NCBI GenBank assembly: GCA_963576565.1
Contig: OY755048.1
Coordinates: forward strand, 8,266,136-8,330,135
Length of the DNA stretch: 64,000 bases
Origin: Aspidapion aeneum
Lineage: Eukaryota > Arthropoda > Insecta > Coleoptera > Brentidae
Reading direction: 5' to 3'
The notes under the pieces were generated by a model. It was not told the origin of the DNA, made no database searches, and was given only the letters and a program-made list of their open reading frames with translations. Both the position numbers and the translations under genes were made by a program. Below are positions 32,551-43,417 of the stretch, one piece after another; position 1 is the stretch's first letter, and each line of letters starts with the position of its first letter.

Positions 32551-34965
32551 AGAGTTGAAGAACGGTACGGACCCGGAATCAACAATCTATTCAGAGGCTT
32601 CGAGAAGACCAAACTTAAAGTGATAAAGGAAGAAGAACACATTTCATTCTTGTGCGAGGCGCGCGACAGTGGTGTCATTCCGGTTGGTTTCCGCGTAAAA
32701 GCCAACTTTCCGGGAGTGAGAACGAAGAAGATCGTAGAGAGGACCAGCCAAGCACTAATCCGATCCCAAATCAGTTACCATCGATGGAGAAAAGCCAACT
32801 TCAACGCCGACATGGAGGAGCGATTTGAGGAAATTAGACGACACACATGGGAGGAAGACTACGAACCGATACTGAGTAAAATTGACAGTACGTGCAACAG
32901 AGAACGACAGAAGATACGATCAACTCACCGAGAAAAACTTAAGAAATTACAGACACGTACTCAAGATAGAACAGACTCAACAACACCAAGCACTATAGTG
33001 AACATCTCCAAAAGGACTCTGAGCACCAACGAAGAATTGGTACTCAGTAAGGGACTTAAGTTCGCCATTGCACCGGCACAGACACCGACACTGGAAATTA
33101 TTGCGGCAATAGAGACCGTTAGTCTACCTCAACCCGAAGCTGATGAGTTTCGCCATAAAGTAAGAACAACGTTGGACAGAAAGAAGCAACAAAAGACAAA
33201 CATTACCAGTCAAGAACAACGGGCAATCAAGAACCTGCAGGCTGACAAATCAATCAAGATTCTACCGGCCGACAAAGGAAACGCAACGGTGATAATGGAT
33301 ATCGAGACTTACGACAAAAAGATCCAAGAAGTTCTGGAGAAAGGAGACTACAAGCAACTACACAAAGACCCAACCACCACCATAGAAGGACGCATCTACA
33401 GGACTTTGAAGAAGTATGCTGAAAATATCCCGGACGCTGGTAGATCCCGCCTGACTCCACACCACAGTAAGGCACCACATTTTTATGGATTACCAAAGAT
33501 CCATAAGAAGGATATACCACTGCGACCAATTACCAGCTCCAGGGACTCACCGACCAGCACTTTGTCGAGGTTTTTGTTGGACATAATTCAACCACTACAG
33601 GGTAAGTCCGAATCTTTTGTCAAAAACTCGGAACATTTTGTGGAGGTTTTAAGAGGTATCGAATTAGATCCCGGCGATAGATTTGTAAGTTTTGATGTAG
33701 AAAGTCTCTACACCAACGTGCCAATAAATGAGTCACTCAGTATCATTAAAAACAAATTACAAACTGATGATACACTTCACGAGAGAACAACGCTATCGGT
33801 GGAGGGGGTGATGGATCTTTTGGAGCTCTGTCTCCGTAACTCTTACTTTCAAGTGAAAGATAAGTTTTACGCGCAAAATGATGGACTCCCAATGGGTTCA
33901 TCTCATTCGCCAGTGGTAGCAAACATCTACATGGAGTGGTTCGAGGGCCATGCGATCAACACAGCAAGAGTCAAACGAAAACTATGGCTACGATACATGA
34001 ATGACACATTTATTATATGGCCGGAAAATGATGACGAACTACAAAATTTTCTACACCATTTAAACGATATTCGACCAACAATCAAGTGCACCATGGAAAT
34101 TGAACAAGATTCGGCCTTACCTTTTTTGGATGTTCTTGTCAAACGATTAGACAGAAACATTCAAACCACTGTATATAGGAAACCTACACACACGGGACAG
34201 TATCTAAATTTTAAGTCTAATCATTATGTTGCAACAAAACAAGGAGTTATAAGAAGTTTGTATTTAAGAGCCGTAAATATTTGTAGTAATAATGAAGAAT
34301 TAACCACAGAAATTAACAACATTAAAAAGGACTTACAACAGAATGGTTATTCCGAGAAATTAATAAACTCAACGATATTTAAAATTAAAAACAAACTAAA
34401 TGTACCAAATTCTCAAAATAATAATCCATTAGGTGTTATTAACATTCCATATGTTCAAGGGATTTCAGAAAACATAAGACGAATAGCTAAACACTATAAT
34501 ATAAAAACAGTATTTTCTTCGGGAAATACGATAAGAAGTTTTGTAACTTAAACAAAACCAGACAATCCCTCAAATAATAAGGAATGTATTTACCAAATCC
34601 CGTGTGAGTGTGGTAAATCATATGTAGGTGAAACGAAACGCCCTCTTCAGGTTAGAGTAAATAAACATCTAAAAAGTACCCAATTAGGGGATATTGAAAA
34701 ATCCGGTTTAGCAGATCATGCATGGTCAAATGATCACAGGATTCAGTGGTTAGAAGCTAAAGTTTTACATAAGGAGTCGCATTGGCGAAAATGAAAGTTT
34801 ATTGAAGCTGCGTATATAATGCAGAATAAAGAAGTTTTCAGTCAACCAAGCACGGACATACCAAACATATGGAAACCACTCCTTAAGGAAAACAGGCGTC
34901 TTAGGATGAAAAAAGGGGGCGGGCCGTCACACCTGACTGCACACCAAGTAGTATAAGTAGTAGCC
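32541..34965 (+). pseudogene. PLE reverse transcriptase/GIY-YIG ORF, nearly full length, inactivated
   Basis: The frame is open from the junction at 32541, before any ATG, through the N-terminal helical domain (RFEEIRRHTWEEDYEP), the fingers (HFYGLPKIHKKDIPLRPITS) and palm (FVSFDVESLYTNVPINES, then LPMGSSHSPVVANIYMEWFE). The catalytic box reads YMND (33994-34005) instead of YMDD, removing a metal-binding Asp. A TAA at 34549-34551 ends translation before the GIY-YIG domain, whose frame continues to about 34960 with a second stop (TGA, 34792-34794). The inverted partial copy has Lys and Arg codons at these two positions, so both stops are point mutations. Confidence 0.88.
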
Positions 34966-34987
34966 TAGAGACTAGATTGTTTAGTTT

Positions 34988-35032
34988 ACACTTGATAACG
35001 GTTAGAGATACTTACTAACCGAAACGTCGTGT
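34988..35032 (+). ncRNA. Hammerhead-like ribozyme fold in PLE pLTR (right copy)
   Basis: Stem I 34988-34991 with 35029-35032; core TTGATAA 34992-34998; one unpaired C; stem II GGTTAG with CTAACC; GAAA at 35021-35024; the expected cleavage triplet GTC ends at 35028. Stem III would be only two base pairs (AC/GT), as known for minimal hammerheads in PLEs that may act as dimers. Confidence 0.55.
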
Positions 35033-35085
35033 TTTAAAATAAATAAAGACAATGGAAGTCCGAAATTTTATTTTTATTTAGGTTT

Positions 35086-35927
35086 AGTGTAGTATTAGGT
35101 TGACTTATCTTATGGTTGTATTCTTAGTCTAGGTTTTAGTTGCATTATCTATGACACACTCGTGCTCGGACGGTCCGCGTTCTAGAAAAGGCTAGTATAA
35201 TTGTGAATCGAAAGAGGATGGATGATTCGCGAAGGTTCGACGACTCTATATATAGGGCCGGACGTCGCGCATCAGCAGTCAGGCAAAGATAACGAACTGT
35301 AGTAGCGAGATATTAACACGAAATTAATAGGCCGATTATAGTAGTGAGTTATTAGCAAGTTATAAGAAATAAATTGACATATCGTTTTTTTGACATTTGC
35401 GAGTTTTAATAATCGTTGAGAACCCGTAACAATATAATATGTTTATACCTTGTGTAACATGGGCGATTTCTTTTCATTTAATGTTATTCCTACCATTAAA
35501 TCCACATAAAACTTTATAATAATTAAAAATTATTTATAATTTAGATTTAAAAATGGCAGCCGTATTTGAACCTTCAGACGTTCCTAAAAGATATCGCATA
35601 AAAACGGAGTCAGTGTCATCTGTCCGCTATATTTTACAAGTTAGCGATAATTAAACCGATTTTCAATTGTTGTTGTATCGTTTTAATGACCGCTTAATTT
35701 CAGGCGTTATAATCGAGCGTCATTATATAGAAAAAAAGTAACAAAATGGGTTATATATAGAACTCGGTCGAGACCTTAATATGTCGTCGCTATAACCCAT
35801 ATATCGTAATATCCGATATCGTTATAAGCGATATTCACTGTACTACAATTTACGACTATTTTTTACGGTAATTTTCTGACGGCATGGGCTAAATTTCCAA
35901 AAAATGACATAGCGCTTCAAAACTTAA
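35086..35927. other. No gene seen
   Basis: Non-coding sequence. Several GATATCG/CGATAT words between 35800 and 35840 give weak local dyads. Confidence 0.4.
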
Positions 35928-36560
35928 TACAGTGAAACCTCATCTTGCGGACACCTCTATTAAGCGGATACTCCCTTTAGGCGGACAAATTTGTTGGAAC
36001 CAAGCTTGTCCCTATTTCTTTACATGTAAAATTCACTCCAATAACCGGACACTCTAATAAGCGGACGCGGACAATTTTTTTTTTGGGTAAATAATTCTGA
36101 AACCACCCTTAACCGGACGCGAACCTCTGACAACGGGACCGAGCGCTGCACGACATGGGCATAAATATTATGTAGTATGTTGGCAACAACGCACTTCCGT
36201 TTTAATGCGGAGATTAAATACTGTCGTATTTACTACTATTTACAACATATTTTATTCGGCAGGATTGCTGGTTTTTATTTTTATTGTTAAGTTGGGTAGT
36301 AATAGATCTCTTTAAAATGGTGCCAAGTAAAAAACTTCTTAGTTTACATGAAAAAATGGAAGTTGTTAACGTTTCGGAGAAGGAACTTCTACCAGCACGA
36401 AAGATCGCTGAAAAATTTATTATCGGAAAAACTCAAGCAGCGGAAATTGTTAATAAATATATATTAAAATTTCGCAGTTCCCTCTCATAAGCGGACACCT
36501 CCAATAAGCGGACAAATTCGACGAAACCGTGAGTGTCCGCTTATAGGAGGTTTCACTGTA
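35928..36560 (+). mobile_element. pogo/Tigger-like (Tc1/mariner superfamily) deletion derivative
   Basis: TA target duplications at 35928-35929 and 36559-36560 flank a 629-bp element with ends CAGTGAAACCTC and, inverted, GAGGTTTCACTG. GCGGACA words are repeated at both ends (AAGCGGACACCTCCAATAAG near the right end), as is typical of Tigger-like subterminal regions. Only the start of the transposase remains, so mobility would depend on a transposase supplied elsewhere. Confidence 0.85.
36317..36490 (+). pseudogene. pogo transposase N-terminal fragment (HTH_psq/CENP-B-type)
   Basis: About 57 codons from the ATG at 36317. The sequence MVPSKKLLSLHEKMEVVNV followed by ARKIAEKFIIGKTQAAEIVN fits the pipsqueak/CENP-B N-terminal helix-turn-helix of pogo-like transposases. 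The DDE catalytic domain is absent and the frame runs straight into the right-terminal sequence, indicating an internal deletion. Confidence 0.75.
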
Positions 36561-36663
36561 ATTGTAAGTTAATTTTATTTTTTGTGAGAGAAAACTCATT
36601 GATGCCGAACCTACGAGAAGTTTTGTGGAAGGATTAAACAATTTAAATTAATCTTAGCGTAAA

Positions 36664-36800
36664 ATTAAAAAATGAAAGATTATAAAAAAGTTTCCTGTGC
36701 CAACCAATTGGGCCACAATAACCATGATTAAAGATTTTGAAATATTCCATTCATGGTCAGTGCCACAGTATAGCAACGCTACTTCTCAGTGTCTTCACTC
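36664..36800 (-). repeat. SINE-like repeat, minus orientation
   Basis: In reverse complement it reads GTGGCACTGACCATGAATGG, then GGCCCAATTGGTTGGCACAG and GAAACTTTTTTATAATC, the same order of blocks as at 27400. The B-box-like part is partly lost. Confidence 0.45.
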
Positions 36801-36894
36801 AACCAAGCCATTTAACCGATTTCATCATTTTTCGTCCCACCTTTAAATTGTGAAATCAAAATAATCGCAATGGACGATTGCCAATAATAATTTT

Positions 36895-37120
36895 AAATAA
36901 CAAAGTGCAATAATTCACGGTTTTACTTAAACCAGGGGTGAAATTAAAGAAGGAAAAATTATAAAAAAGTTTCCTGTGCTTCAATCGAGATTCGAACCCG
37001 ATACCTCTGACTTTGTACGCTAGCCTTACAATTGGGCCTCCGAAATTATGATTATGAATTTTGAGAACTTCCAATCATGATCAGTATCGCTTGTATGACC
37101 TTTATGTGTTAAAATGAAGC
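36895..37120 (-). repeat. SINE-like repeat with B-box-like motif, minus orientation
   Basis: In reverse complement: ATACTGATCATGATTGGAAG, GGCCCAATTGTAAGGCTAGC, CGGGTTCGAATCTCG (good B-box match), AGCACAGGAAACTTTTTTAT and AATTTCACCCCTGG. A full tRNA fold is not present, so it is not a tRNA gene. A plus-orientation tail of the same family follows at 37105-37200. Confidence 0.55.
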
Positions 37121-38170
37121 ACATAAAACTTTTTTAATAATTTTTAGTTTTTGAATTTCACCCCTGATTGAGAATTCTTGTTTACGGTTTTGAGTAAATT
37201 TTTTGTGTAATTTTTGTATCGTATTTGTGTCGCTGAAAAATATCTTTTACACACTTTGTCGACTGTTTCGGGGAGGGGGGAGTTGATCCTCTTGGACCCC
37301 TCCCAGGTACGGCCTTGGGAACAAACAAATTATGGTATCTCCCACGGATCTCGACATTTAAGAATTTAGGAGACCAAGCGTCCAATAAACTGTTTCGAGC
37401 AGCAACAAAACAAAAACAAATTAACAAGATTTGAATTTCGGAGATAGAAGTTCTAGAAGAGGAACTCATCAAGTAAGACTCCTGGATGTGTTTCTGGGTG
37501 GCCGCTTTCCTGTAAGTTTTTTGCCGTGTGTCATAGTTTATAAACAAAGAGGCCTCATAATTTACGAAAAGAGCCAAACTGGGGAAAAGACATTATGTTT
37601 TGAGGGCATGTACAACAAAACCCTAAAAATAGATTATCCACTTCACATAACATGCTTTTCTAAGCGTTTTTGGCCATTGTTAAGGCCCCGAACCGCACTG
37701 TGTGTGTCTCTCCGTTTATTATTGCAGAGACAGTTTTTCTTTTTTAAAACACAACATTCAACACACAGGCCTTTGAAAATGAAAGTTATAAATCTGTGGT
37801 GTTTGTAAATAGCCTATCATCATCCATTCTTTTTTGGATGTCTATTTGGTTTGGTGAAGTAGGCTTTTTTTCATTTTTTAGGTGAGCAATCCGGGAAAAA
37901 TTGAAAATCAAAAGTTTTGTGTTTATCGGAAAAAGTAACATTGATTCCGTTGTATCACGGTTTAATTAAAAAGGACAGAGTCTTTTTTTAAAACAAAAAA
38001 AAAAAACGTCCTATATCTCAGACCAAAAATGTTAAAGTTACCTAAATCTTTGCGATCTTAAATATTTTACGTTAATATTGTCAAATCATTTTATAAATAT
38101 CAAATTTTAACAGGAATATTATTTTATTAGATACATTTAGAGACAAGTCGACAGTTTTATGATTTTAAAA

Positions 38171-38234
<64 letters not shown>

Positions 38235-39077
38235 AAAGTAAAAGAGCACATTATCTGATACTATTCTCATATATAGCTCAGACAAGCTCAGAAATAATGC
38301 GCTATATCTCGGAAAATGTTGATCACATCATAAACATATTATGCATATTTGAAATAAAAAGATAACGAAATCTAAACATACTAGAAAATTCAGGATATTT
38401 GATATAAAATAAAAAACTTTTATTTTTGTCAAAAGTTATGTCGAATTGCTGTTAACCTAAACTTATAATTTTAGAAAAATTTCAAAATGTATTAGTCAGC
38501 TTTTTTGTTTACGAAGAAAAAGGGCGTGATATTATTGTGAAATTGTGCAGGGTAATTTAAGGGGGTCTCAGGTGTTTGTAGGGGTGAAAATTTTTTACCC
38601 CCACTCCAATTTAAAGAGAAGCTTAATTATAGAAATTGCATATTGTTAGAGCAAGCTCTTTTAAGCTGCGGATGGTATAGAAAAAGTCAACATTTTGAGG
38701 GGAGTTTAAAATATTTTTATTTTTTAAAATTTAGATTTGCTGTAAATTGCTTTTTTATAGATTTTTTTAAATAAGAAAACTAACAAACCATTAAATTGAG
38801 TTTAATATGTCAGTTTTAGTTTTTGAGATATTACATTAAGTTGGTATGGAATAACCCGTCTTAAAGACACTCAATATTTTATTTTTTAAACAATTTTGTT
38901 TTAAAAATATATATTTACAGTTACAGTCAACAAATTAAAATATAAAATTGAAACAATCTATATGAAAAATTATTAAGAGTAGATATAAAGAAATCGAGGC
39001 ATCATCCTATACGGAAATAACAATTTTATGTTCTAAATATCTCAAAAACAAAAAATTAAATTTTCATAAATTTATCA
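37121..39077. other. No gene seen; contains an (AT)n run
   Basis: AT-rich non-coding DNA. Short frames around 37182-37808 overlap on both strands and have no recognisable domain. 37105-37200 holds a SINE-like tail (GAAGCACATAAAACTTTTTT, AATTTCACCCCTG). Confidence 0.4.
38176..38231. repeat. (AT)n microsatellite
   Basis: About 27 uninterrupted AT dinucleotides after ATATAA. Confidence 0.95.
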
Positions 39078-39084
39078 TTTATAT

Positions 39085-39535
39085 CAGGGGCGTGCCTACC
39101 TTTTTAATTGCCTGAGGCAAAGGCAAAAATCGCAGCCCCTTATTTAAAAACAAACATCTCGTGCATTTTTTTTCTGCACCACATGACCTAAATTTGTTTT
39201 GTGCACTGTGTACTTTTAGTCCCCCTTTTAAGGTACTAAAATGATACTTTTTAATACTTCGGGGATTAAAAGCAGCCGCTAAAATCCAGTAAGTATACAA
39301 CATACGAAACATTGAAAAGTCCTACCACGGATCACCTTTGTTAGGTGATCCGTGGTCCTACCGTGCCCAGTCTTTAAGTGTTCAATGCACTCTTCTCGTC
39401 CGACATCATATAATGATTTCCTTTAAATCGTTTTGAATATTTATAATATTTTCCTACTCACCCATACCCATCAACTCTTCGAAGGTGGTTGTGTGAGGCG
39501 ACTGCCTCGTTGCCTCACCCTTTGGCACACCCCTG
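39085..39535. mobile_element. hAT-like MITE, 451 bp
   Basis: Ends CAGGGGCGTGCCTACC and, inverted, CAGGGGTGTGCCAAAGG. Direct repeats TTTATAT at 39078-39084 and 39536-39542 look like a target duplication (hAT elements normally make 8 bp). GCCTGAGGCAA near the left and GCGACTGCCTCGTTGCCTCA near the right extend the inverted similarity. No transposase. Confidence 0.65.
39324..39356. repeat. 14-bp perfect hairpin inside the hAT-like MITE
   Basis: ACCACGGATCACCT is followed by the loop TTGTT and its exact reverse complement AGGTGATCCGTGGT. Confidence 0.9.
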
Positions 39536-39542
39536 TTTATAT

Positions 39543-40869
39543 AGACTTTCCCCTAAATGCAGACTTTTTAAAAATCCCCTTAGCTTACAAACGGCTTGCT
39601 ATATGTAGGTACTGTTTTGACCTTTAAACACCTCTTTAAAATCGAGCCTCGCAAGTAGATGTTAGTTTTTTCCATTTCTCCTAGAAACATCCTGTACCTA
39701 CCGAGATTCAGCCTTAAAGCCTATTAATTTACAGTAGAGCTCTTTCTTATTCTAGGCTCTTAGCTAAAACTTAGCCCTGTCAAAGCTTAAATTCCCATTA
39801 GCTGTAGGGTGTTTGTGCTACATCTAGCTTCTAGTTGGTTTAGCTTTAATGTTCAAGTGCATCGCCTCATATGCCAATCTACATACTCCCCTTTTGTTTA
39901 CAATACCTATTGCCTCTTCCTTATTAGAAGCAAAATTAAGTACCGTTATATTAACTCTTACACGTTCAATATTAAATTTCGGAAAATGAAATTAACTCAG
40001 CTCTAAAAATAAAATTAAAAATAAAAATAGGTAAGGCAATAACTTGACTTTTTTTTAGTTTAATTTTTGTGTAAACCGTTTCAACTCTCTTATTGCATCT
40101 CTGTTGCACGGTAAGTCCAATAACCTTAAAAAACCTTAAGTACCAAGTTTAAGACAAATCGGTTCATAAATAATTCGTCATTTTGGATAAACCATGTTTC
40201 TTTAGATTTTTTTTGCCGAATTTAAATTTATAAAGAAGAAAATCCATAATTTTTAATTTGTTTGTAAAAAAGTGCTGGATGGTATTTGTGAACAGAACAC
40301 TAAGTATATAGTTGTCACAAGAATTGAAACAAATATGTGTAGTGAAGCTAAATAAAACCTTTTAATAAAAAAATTTGACATAAAGGTTTTAATAAAACAC
40401 ATTTAAAATCTAACCTTGTGTTAATAAAACAGGAGAAAATGTTTTAAAACTCAGCACATGTATTTAAGGGATTTATGAGTTTGCAAAGAAAGACACGGAA
40501 TTTTTAAAGATAATTTTTTAAATAAAATATAGCCTCAGCTTTAGCCATTTATTATGAAGTTTGCAAAAAAATGGACGTCAGAGAATGTTAGTATGAATAA
40601 AAAGGGCGTCTATTGAATTTCGATTGTCAAGGTTGTTGTGAAATTGGAAAATGCAAAAATGAAAAGCGGCATGTAAAGTGGACCAAATTAGGGTACTGGA
40701 AATGAACTCTAATGAAATGAGCAACAAATGGGGTTATATCCCGTTACACCAAGGGCGTACGAACTGGAGGTAAAAATTTAATTAAACCCCGCCTCAAAAA
40801 TACAAAAAAAATCTGAATTAAAAAATATTTTTTATTTCATGATTTGCTTATTCTATAATCTTCCTTTTC
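39543..40869. other. No gene seen
   Basis: AT-rich non-coding DNA with no recognised repeat ends. Confidence 0.4.
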
Positions 40870-42413
40870 GCCTTGATGCATTGTTTTATATTTAGTCAGT
40901 TTAGAACGTTTTTCTACGTTGTCCGACGCCTATTCTCCACCTCCTTCGATCCTGACAATCATCTTCTGTCAAATTTTTTTGACTCATTGATCTTTGGATT
41001 GACTGTTGCCGTTCTAGTTTAGGACGCCCTTTTTTTCTGCGCCCTATTGGTTGTCATTCTAGGACCTGCTTTGGTAATCTTTCGTCGTTCATCCGTTGTA
41101 CATGGCCGTACCATATGAGTTGCCTTTTAGTGATGTCATCCGTTATGCTTCCCTCGATTCCCATTCTTTCTTTTATGATCTCATTTCTTATGTGATCTGT
41201 TCTAGATATTCTCATTGATCTTATTGCATCCATTTCGACACTTTCCATTTTTGTTTTGTATTTTTCTGTTACGCGACAAGTCTCTAATCCATACAACAAC
41301 GTGCTTTTCACCATTGTTTCATATATGTTAATTTTTACATTCTTTTTTATCTCTCTGCTCCATAAAATACTGTTAAGACATCCAATAACCTTTTTTGCTT
41401 TTACTATTATTTTTTCCAGTTCTTTACAGCCTATTCCTGTCTTATTAAATGTGACACCCAAATAAACATACTCATTGCATGGAGATATTACTTGTCCATT
41501 GTATAGTTCTAACTCACTGGACTCGTTTCCAATACATAAGTACTGTGTCTTGTCCACGTTCACTGTTAATCCCCACTTTTGGTGTTCTTCCATTAACTTT
41601 CTCATCATATACTCCATGTCTTCTTTATCATTAGCTACAATTAGTTGGTTGTCAGCAAACTGTAGTGTGAATATGGTAAATCGGTCGTTAAGTTGTATTC
41701 CCATGTCATGCACTTTACGTTTCCAGTTTTTTAGAGTTACTGCGATATATATTTTTTTTAAAGTTGAAGAGATACTAGAAAACATTCCGGTCTTAAGCCT
41801 TTTGTTACCAGGAATTCTTTTGAAAGTCGATTTCCAATTTTAATTTTAGATTTTGACCCTTTGTATAGTCCTTTTATCGCTTTAATGTATGTATGATTGA
41901 TATTAGTCTGCTCTAACACTGTCCATAGTTTTTCTACTGGAACGGTATCATATGCTTTTTGTAGGTCCACAAAGGTAACATGACACTCTATATTTCTGGC
42001 GCTCCTTTTCTCAATTACTTGTTTAAGACAAAAAACATTATCACTACAAGATCTGCCTCCACGAAACCCATTTTGCTCTTTTTCTTCTTGTTTATGAAAA
42101 TCATTCTCTATTCGATCTCTAAGAATCCTACCGTAGAATCTACTTAGAGTAGCGGTTACTGAAATTCCTCTGTAATTGGTGCAATCCAGCTTTTTTCCTT
42201 TTTTATGTATTGAGGATATGAATGCAATTTTCCAATCATCAGGTACTGTATGTCCGTTTATGCATTGATTGATAATATATGTGAGATTTTCGATTAGTTT
42301 CTCTGATCCATATTTGAGCATTTCAGCATATATTCCTACAGGTCCGCTAGCTTTTCCGGATTTAAGCTTTTTAATACTATTCTTTATCATTTCTTTTTCG
42401 ATGATTACTTCCT
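40870..42413 (-). pseudogene. RTE-like LINE copy 3, 3' part (split by BEL/Pao)
   Basis: Minus-strand relative of copies 1 and 2. Readable frames: 41758-42390 (linker and RT fingers/palm, NYRGISVTATLSRFYGRIL, VDLQKAYDTVPVEKLW) and 41054-41785 (rest of palm to the C-terminal segment [17 protein letters not shown]), with a frameshift near 41770. The catalytic box reads FADN instead of FADD, so the copy is inactive even apart from the frameshift. The remaining C-terminal basic region continues to about 40905 in another frame. The upstream part is at 48886-49440 beyond the inserted retrotransposon. Confidence 0.85.
42408..42413. repeat. BEL/Pao target duplication, left copy (CTTCCT)
   Basis: CTTCCT here and at 48880-48885. 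LINE copy 2 has a single CTTCCT at the equivalent place, confirming the duplication. Confidence 0.9.
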
Positions 42414-42884
42414 TGTTAGCTCGCGGTTAGAAAAACGATAACTGCAATGGACTGTAAATATTTTAATTAATGAAACCGCGAACAAACATAAATATATTGA
42501 TATGAAATTACGAAATAATCAAACGTCCATAGGTTAATTGTTATGCCACACAACGGCAATCAGAAACAAAGGCACTCACCAGTTTGCAGCCAATTTCTCC
42601 ACGTTCCAAGGGGCCCCTGAATGGATCTAATGATGTCACCACGTAGCTGAAGGGCTGAAGTTTCTAGTTCTATGCTTCAGTACACCAAAATCGAGCAGTT
42701 TCAGGTGTAGAAATTTGAAATAGTTGGAGAACGAAATTAACACGCCATTTCTCGATGCGATTGACAACGGATCTCTCTGGTTGTTGGTGCGCATGTCCAA
42801 ATGCGCGAAATGCGTTCTGTCCTTCATACAATTGTGTGGTTTTAAAAATATATAAACAACCGCGAAATTTAGCGGGAGCTAACA
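42414..42884 (-). repeat. BEL/Pao 3' LTR (471 bp)
   Basis: On the plus strand it begins TGTTAGCTCGCGG and ends GCGGGAGCTAACA, so the LTR termini are a 9-bp inverted repeat. It adjoins the target duplication on one side and the polypurine tract on the other. Confidence 0.8.
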
Positions 42885-42900
42885 TAACTGCCCTCCAAAA
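42885..42900 (-). other. BEL/Pao polypurine tract
   Basis: On the minus strand TTTTGGAGGGCAGTTA directly precedes the 3' LTR start TGTTAGC, the expected position for plus-strand priming. Confidence 0.6.
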
Positions 42901-43075
42901 CACACAATTTTAGAATCTCAACCGGACAGACAAATGAAAACAGATAAGTATCGTAAGTTTATTTAGAGATAACGAAATCCCGAAAAAGGCAAAACAAACA
43001 AACAAAAAATTCAAAAAAAAATAACGAAAAACCTATTGTAATACCCGGTAATAGGTAGAGAAATTAAAATTACTC

Positions 43076-43417
43076 TTAATTTGGCAAGAGGCACAGTTTT
43101 ACAACTGGCCGCTTATAAACACCGGTAACCGTTTGTACCGTCGCAACACGCACCTGACCGTCCCCGCCGGGATGCAGTTCGATGACCCGACCGACCGGCC
43201 ATTTCAAAGGTGATTGAATGTGATCACTTGTTATGATAACCAAATCATTTAATTTGATATTTGGGGACGAATCAGCCCACTTGTGTCGCTGTTGTAGCGT
43301 ATGCAAATACTCCACAGAATACCGTTTCCAAAAATCACTATGTAGTTTTTGGATTAGTTGTGGATAGGGGAACCTCGGACAAATTTGACTCCGGAATTTG
43401 TGAATTAAGGGGTTCAA
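43076..43417 (-). pseudogene. BEL/Pao integrase C-terminal region (DUF5641-like)
   Basis: A 113-codon frame containing FWKRYSVEYLHTLQQRHKW, then PNIKLNDLVIITSD and the GRVIELHPGGDGQVRVATVQ core, which matches the C-terminal domain of Pao polyproteins (DUF5641). It overlaps the upstream integrase frame by 80 bases in another frame, marking a frameshift. Stop at 43076, 192 bases before the LTR. Confidence 0.8.

Larger units (their letters stand above)
31389..35073. mobile_element. Penelope-like element (PLE), composite of an inverted truncated copy and a longer copy
   Basis: Direct repeats TTATTTAGGTTT at 31377-31388 and 35074-35085 bound the whole unit. The left part (31389-32540) is a minus-strand copy carrying the pLTR tail, GIY-YIG domain and end of the reverse transcriptase. 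The right part (about 32541-35073) is a plus-strand copy with nearly the whole ORF and pLTR tail. The two meet head to head at 32541, where TTCAAACAAAG (the pLTR edge sequence) appears. A single pair of target repeats argues that both parts inserted together. Confidence 0.8.

Noticed and set aside
36960..37030. Possible tRNA gene on the minus strand
   Set aside because: Only a B-box-like motif is present; no cloverleaf stems could be formed, and related copies show it is a dispersed repeat.
37182..37808. Overlapping 131- and 125-codon ORFs on opposite strands
   Set aside because: No domain recognised in either; mutual overlap suggests at most one is real and neither is supported.
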